Made by a program: the position numbers and the translations under genes
Shown here: positions 16,915-17,539 of the stretch, piece by piece
Numbering within the stretch: the stretch's first letter is position 1
How the letters are laid out: the number at the start of each line of letters is the position of its first letter
Origin: an uncultured Prevotella sp.
Lineage (GTDB): Bacteria; Bacteroidota; Bacteroidia; Bacteroidales; Bacteroidaceae
Direction: 5' to 3'
DNA: 17,539 nucleotides
Assembly: GCA_934229335.1 (NCBI GenBank)
Contig: CAKQDQ010000040.1
Location: forward strand, 1-17,539
Notes under the pieces: generated by a model
Seen by the model: the letters and a program-made list of their open reading frames with translations, nothing else
Told to the model about the DNA's origin: nothing
Databases searched by the model: none

Positions 16915-17539
16915 TTATTCCTGTTCTATGAGATCGAATACAGGCTTGAAAATTATACAGTCAATACGGAGCGTCTTTGTATGCGTTCCATTCTTCACCT
17001 GTGATGAAGAGGTACGACCGTCTATCAACATTTTAACCTGAGCATCAGCCAAATCATATGAACATGTTGGGAATGTAAAACGTCCCACATACACTGAATC
17101 AACACTAACACCGTCCTTCTGAGAAAGGCCGTTTACCCAACAAGCTGTGTTTGGAGTGTTTGGATTTGTCTTTGATGCTGCACTCTTATATACTGGATAC
17201 TTGGTTGAGAATTCACCTGTATTCAACATATAATATGCGTTACCGTCAGGACCGTTGCACTGCAATGAGGCACGGAATACTGTTGGCAGACGTTCTGCCT
17301 GGCTCGCTAAGGTATCTCCTGCCTCTGCTGGTGCCATTACGACATAAACATCATATGGTACATTTGACAATACATTATATATATCAAAGAGTGAGTTTGA
17401 CGTAGGACTCGTACCTGATGGAGTTAACTCCAAATAGCCATTGCCTGACACCTTATTATAGAACTTATTACCAGTGCTGACAGAATAATATTTTGCAGGC
17501 ATCGTATTACCTCGTGGGTTAGAAGTACTACGTATATTG
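16915..17539 (-). CDS. C-terminal part of a SusCD-associated secreted protein (5' end outside window)
   Basis: The reading frame ends at 16915 and stays open to the window edge, so an ATG at 17502 is internal rather than the start; 12 more in-frame codons precede it with no stop. At least 207 residues are visible. The sequence is beta-rich, with segments such as NVPYDVYVVMAPAEAG, GRFTFPTCSYDLADAQVK and the ending LRIDCIIFKPV. This pattern recalls the C-terminal domain of lipoproteins, some with fasciclin domains, encoded just upstream of susC in Prevotella-like PULs. That is from memory of the family and not proven here. The 31-bp gap to susC suggests the same operon. The likely role is an accessory surface protein, perhaps glycan-binding. 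No catalytic motif is visible. Confidence 0.55.
   Translation of the reverse strand, partial: NIRSTSNPRGNTMPAKYYSVSTGNKFYNKVSGNGYLELTPSGTSPTSNSLFDIYNVLSNVPYDVYVVMAPAEAGDTLASQAERLPTVFRASLQCNGPDGNAYYMLNTGEFSTKYPVYKSAASKTNPNTPNTACWVNGLSQKDGVSVDSVYVGRFTFPTCSYDLADAQVKMLIDGRTSSSQVKNGTHTKTLRIDCIIFKPVFDLIEQE

Noticed and set aside
1..17539. CRISPR array, tRNA/rRNA genes, insertion sequences or phage genes
   Set aside because: No spaced direct repeats, cloverleaf or transposase/integrase motifs were seen on either strand; the window is filled by seven co-directional genes of one functional type.

Overview
The window looks like part of a polysaccharide utilization locus (PUL) from a Bacteroidales bacterium, most likely Prevotella-like. 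The signs are a SusC/SusD pair, A-rich leaders in place of strong Shine-Dalgarno sites, large secreted multidomain carbohydrate-active enzymes, and C-terminal tails of the type 'YxxxGxxV..LPxGIYIV..KK'. All seven supported genes lie on the minus strand, so they read from high to low coordinates. No transposase, tRNA, rRNA, CRISPR array or regulator gene is visible.

In transcription order: (1) the C-terminal part of a surface or secreted protein, cut by the window edge (17539-16915); (2) a SusC-like TonB-dependent outer-membrane transporter (16883-13638); (3) a SusD-like glycan-binding lipoprotein (13615-11834); (4) a gap of about 146 bp holding a terminator-like hairpin; (5) a secreted clan GH-A (GH30-like) glycosidase with ricin-like, FN3 and LamG-like domains (11687-8964), whose signal-peptide codons hold a second, much stronger hairpin followed by a U-tract; (6) a secreted metzincin-like zinc metalloprotease with lectin and galactose-binding-like domains (8942-6585); (7) a PL11 rhamnogalacturonan lyase carrying about 900 extra residues of beta-rich, autotransporter-like sequence and a sorting-type tail (6564-1975); (8) a gap of about 149 bp with a 10-bp hairpin and an AT-rich inverted repeat; (9) a GH128/Asl1-like glycosidase running off the left edge (1825-1).

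Genes 1-3 are spaced by 22-31 bp, and genes 5-7 by 20-21 bp, so they look like two tightly packed blocks. The likely working model is this. The PL11 enzyme cuts the rhamnogalacturonan-I backbone outside the cell or at its surface. The GH30-like and GH128-like enzymes act on attached or neighbouring glycans. The metalloprotease may cut a protein part of the same material. SusD captures the oligosaccharides and SusC imports them. The protease inside a pectin-type locus and the intragenic attenuator-like hairpin are the two least expected parts. The idea that the locus targets a pectin-linked plant glycoprotein is inference only.
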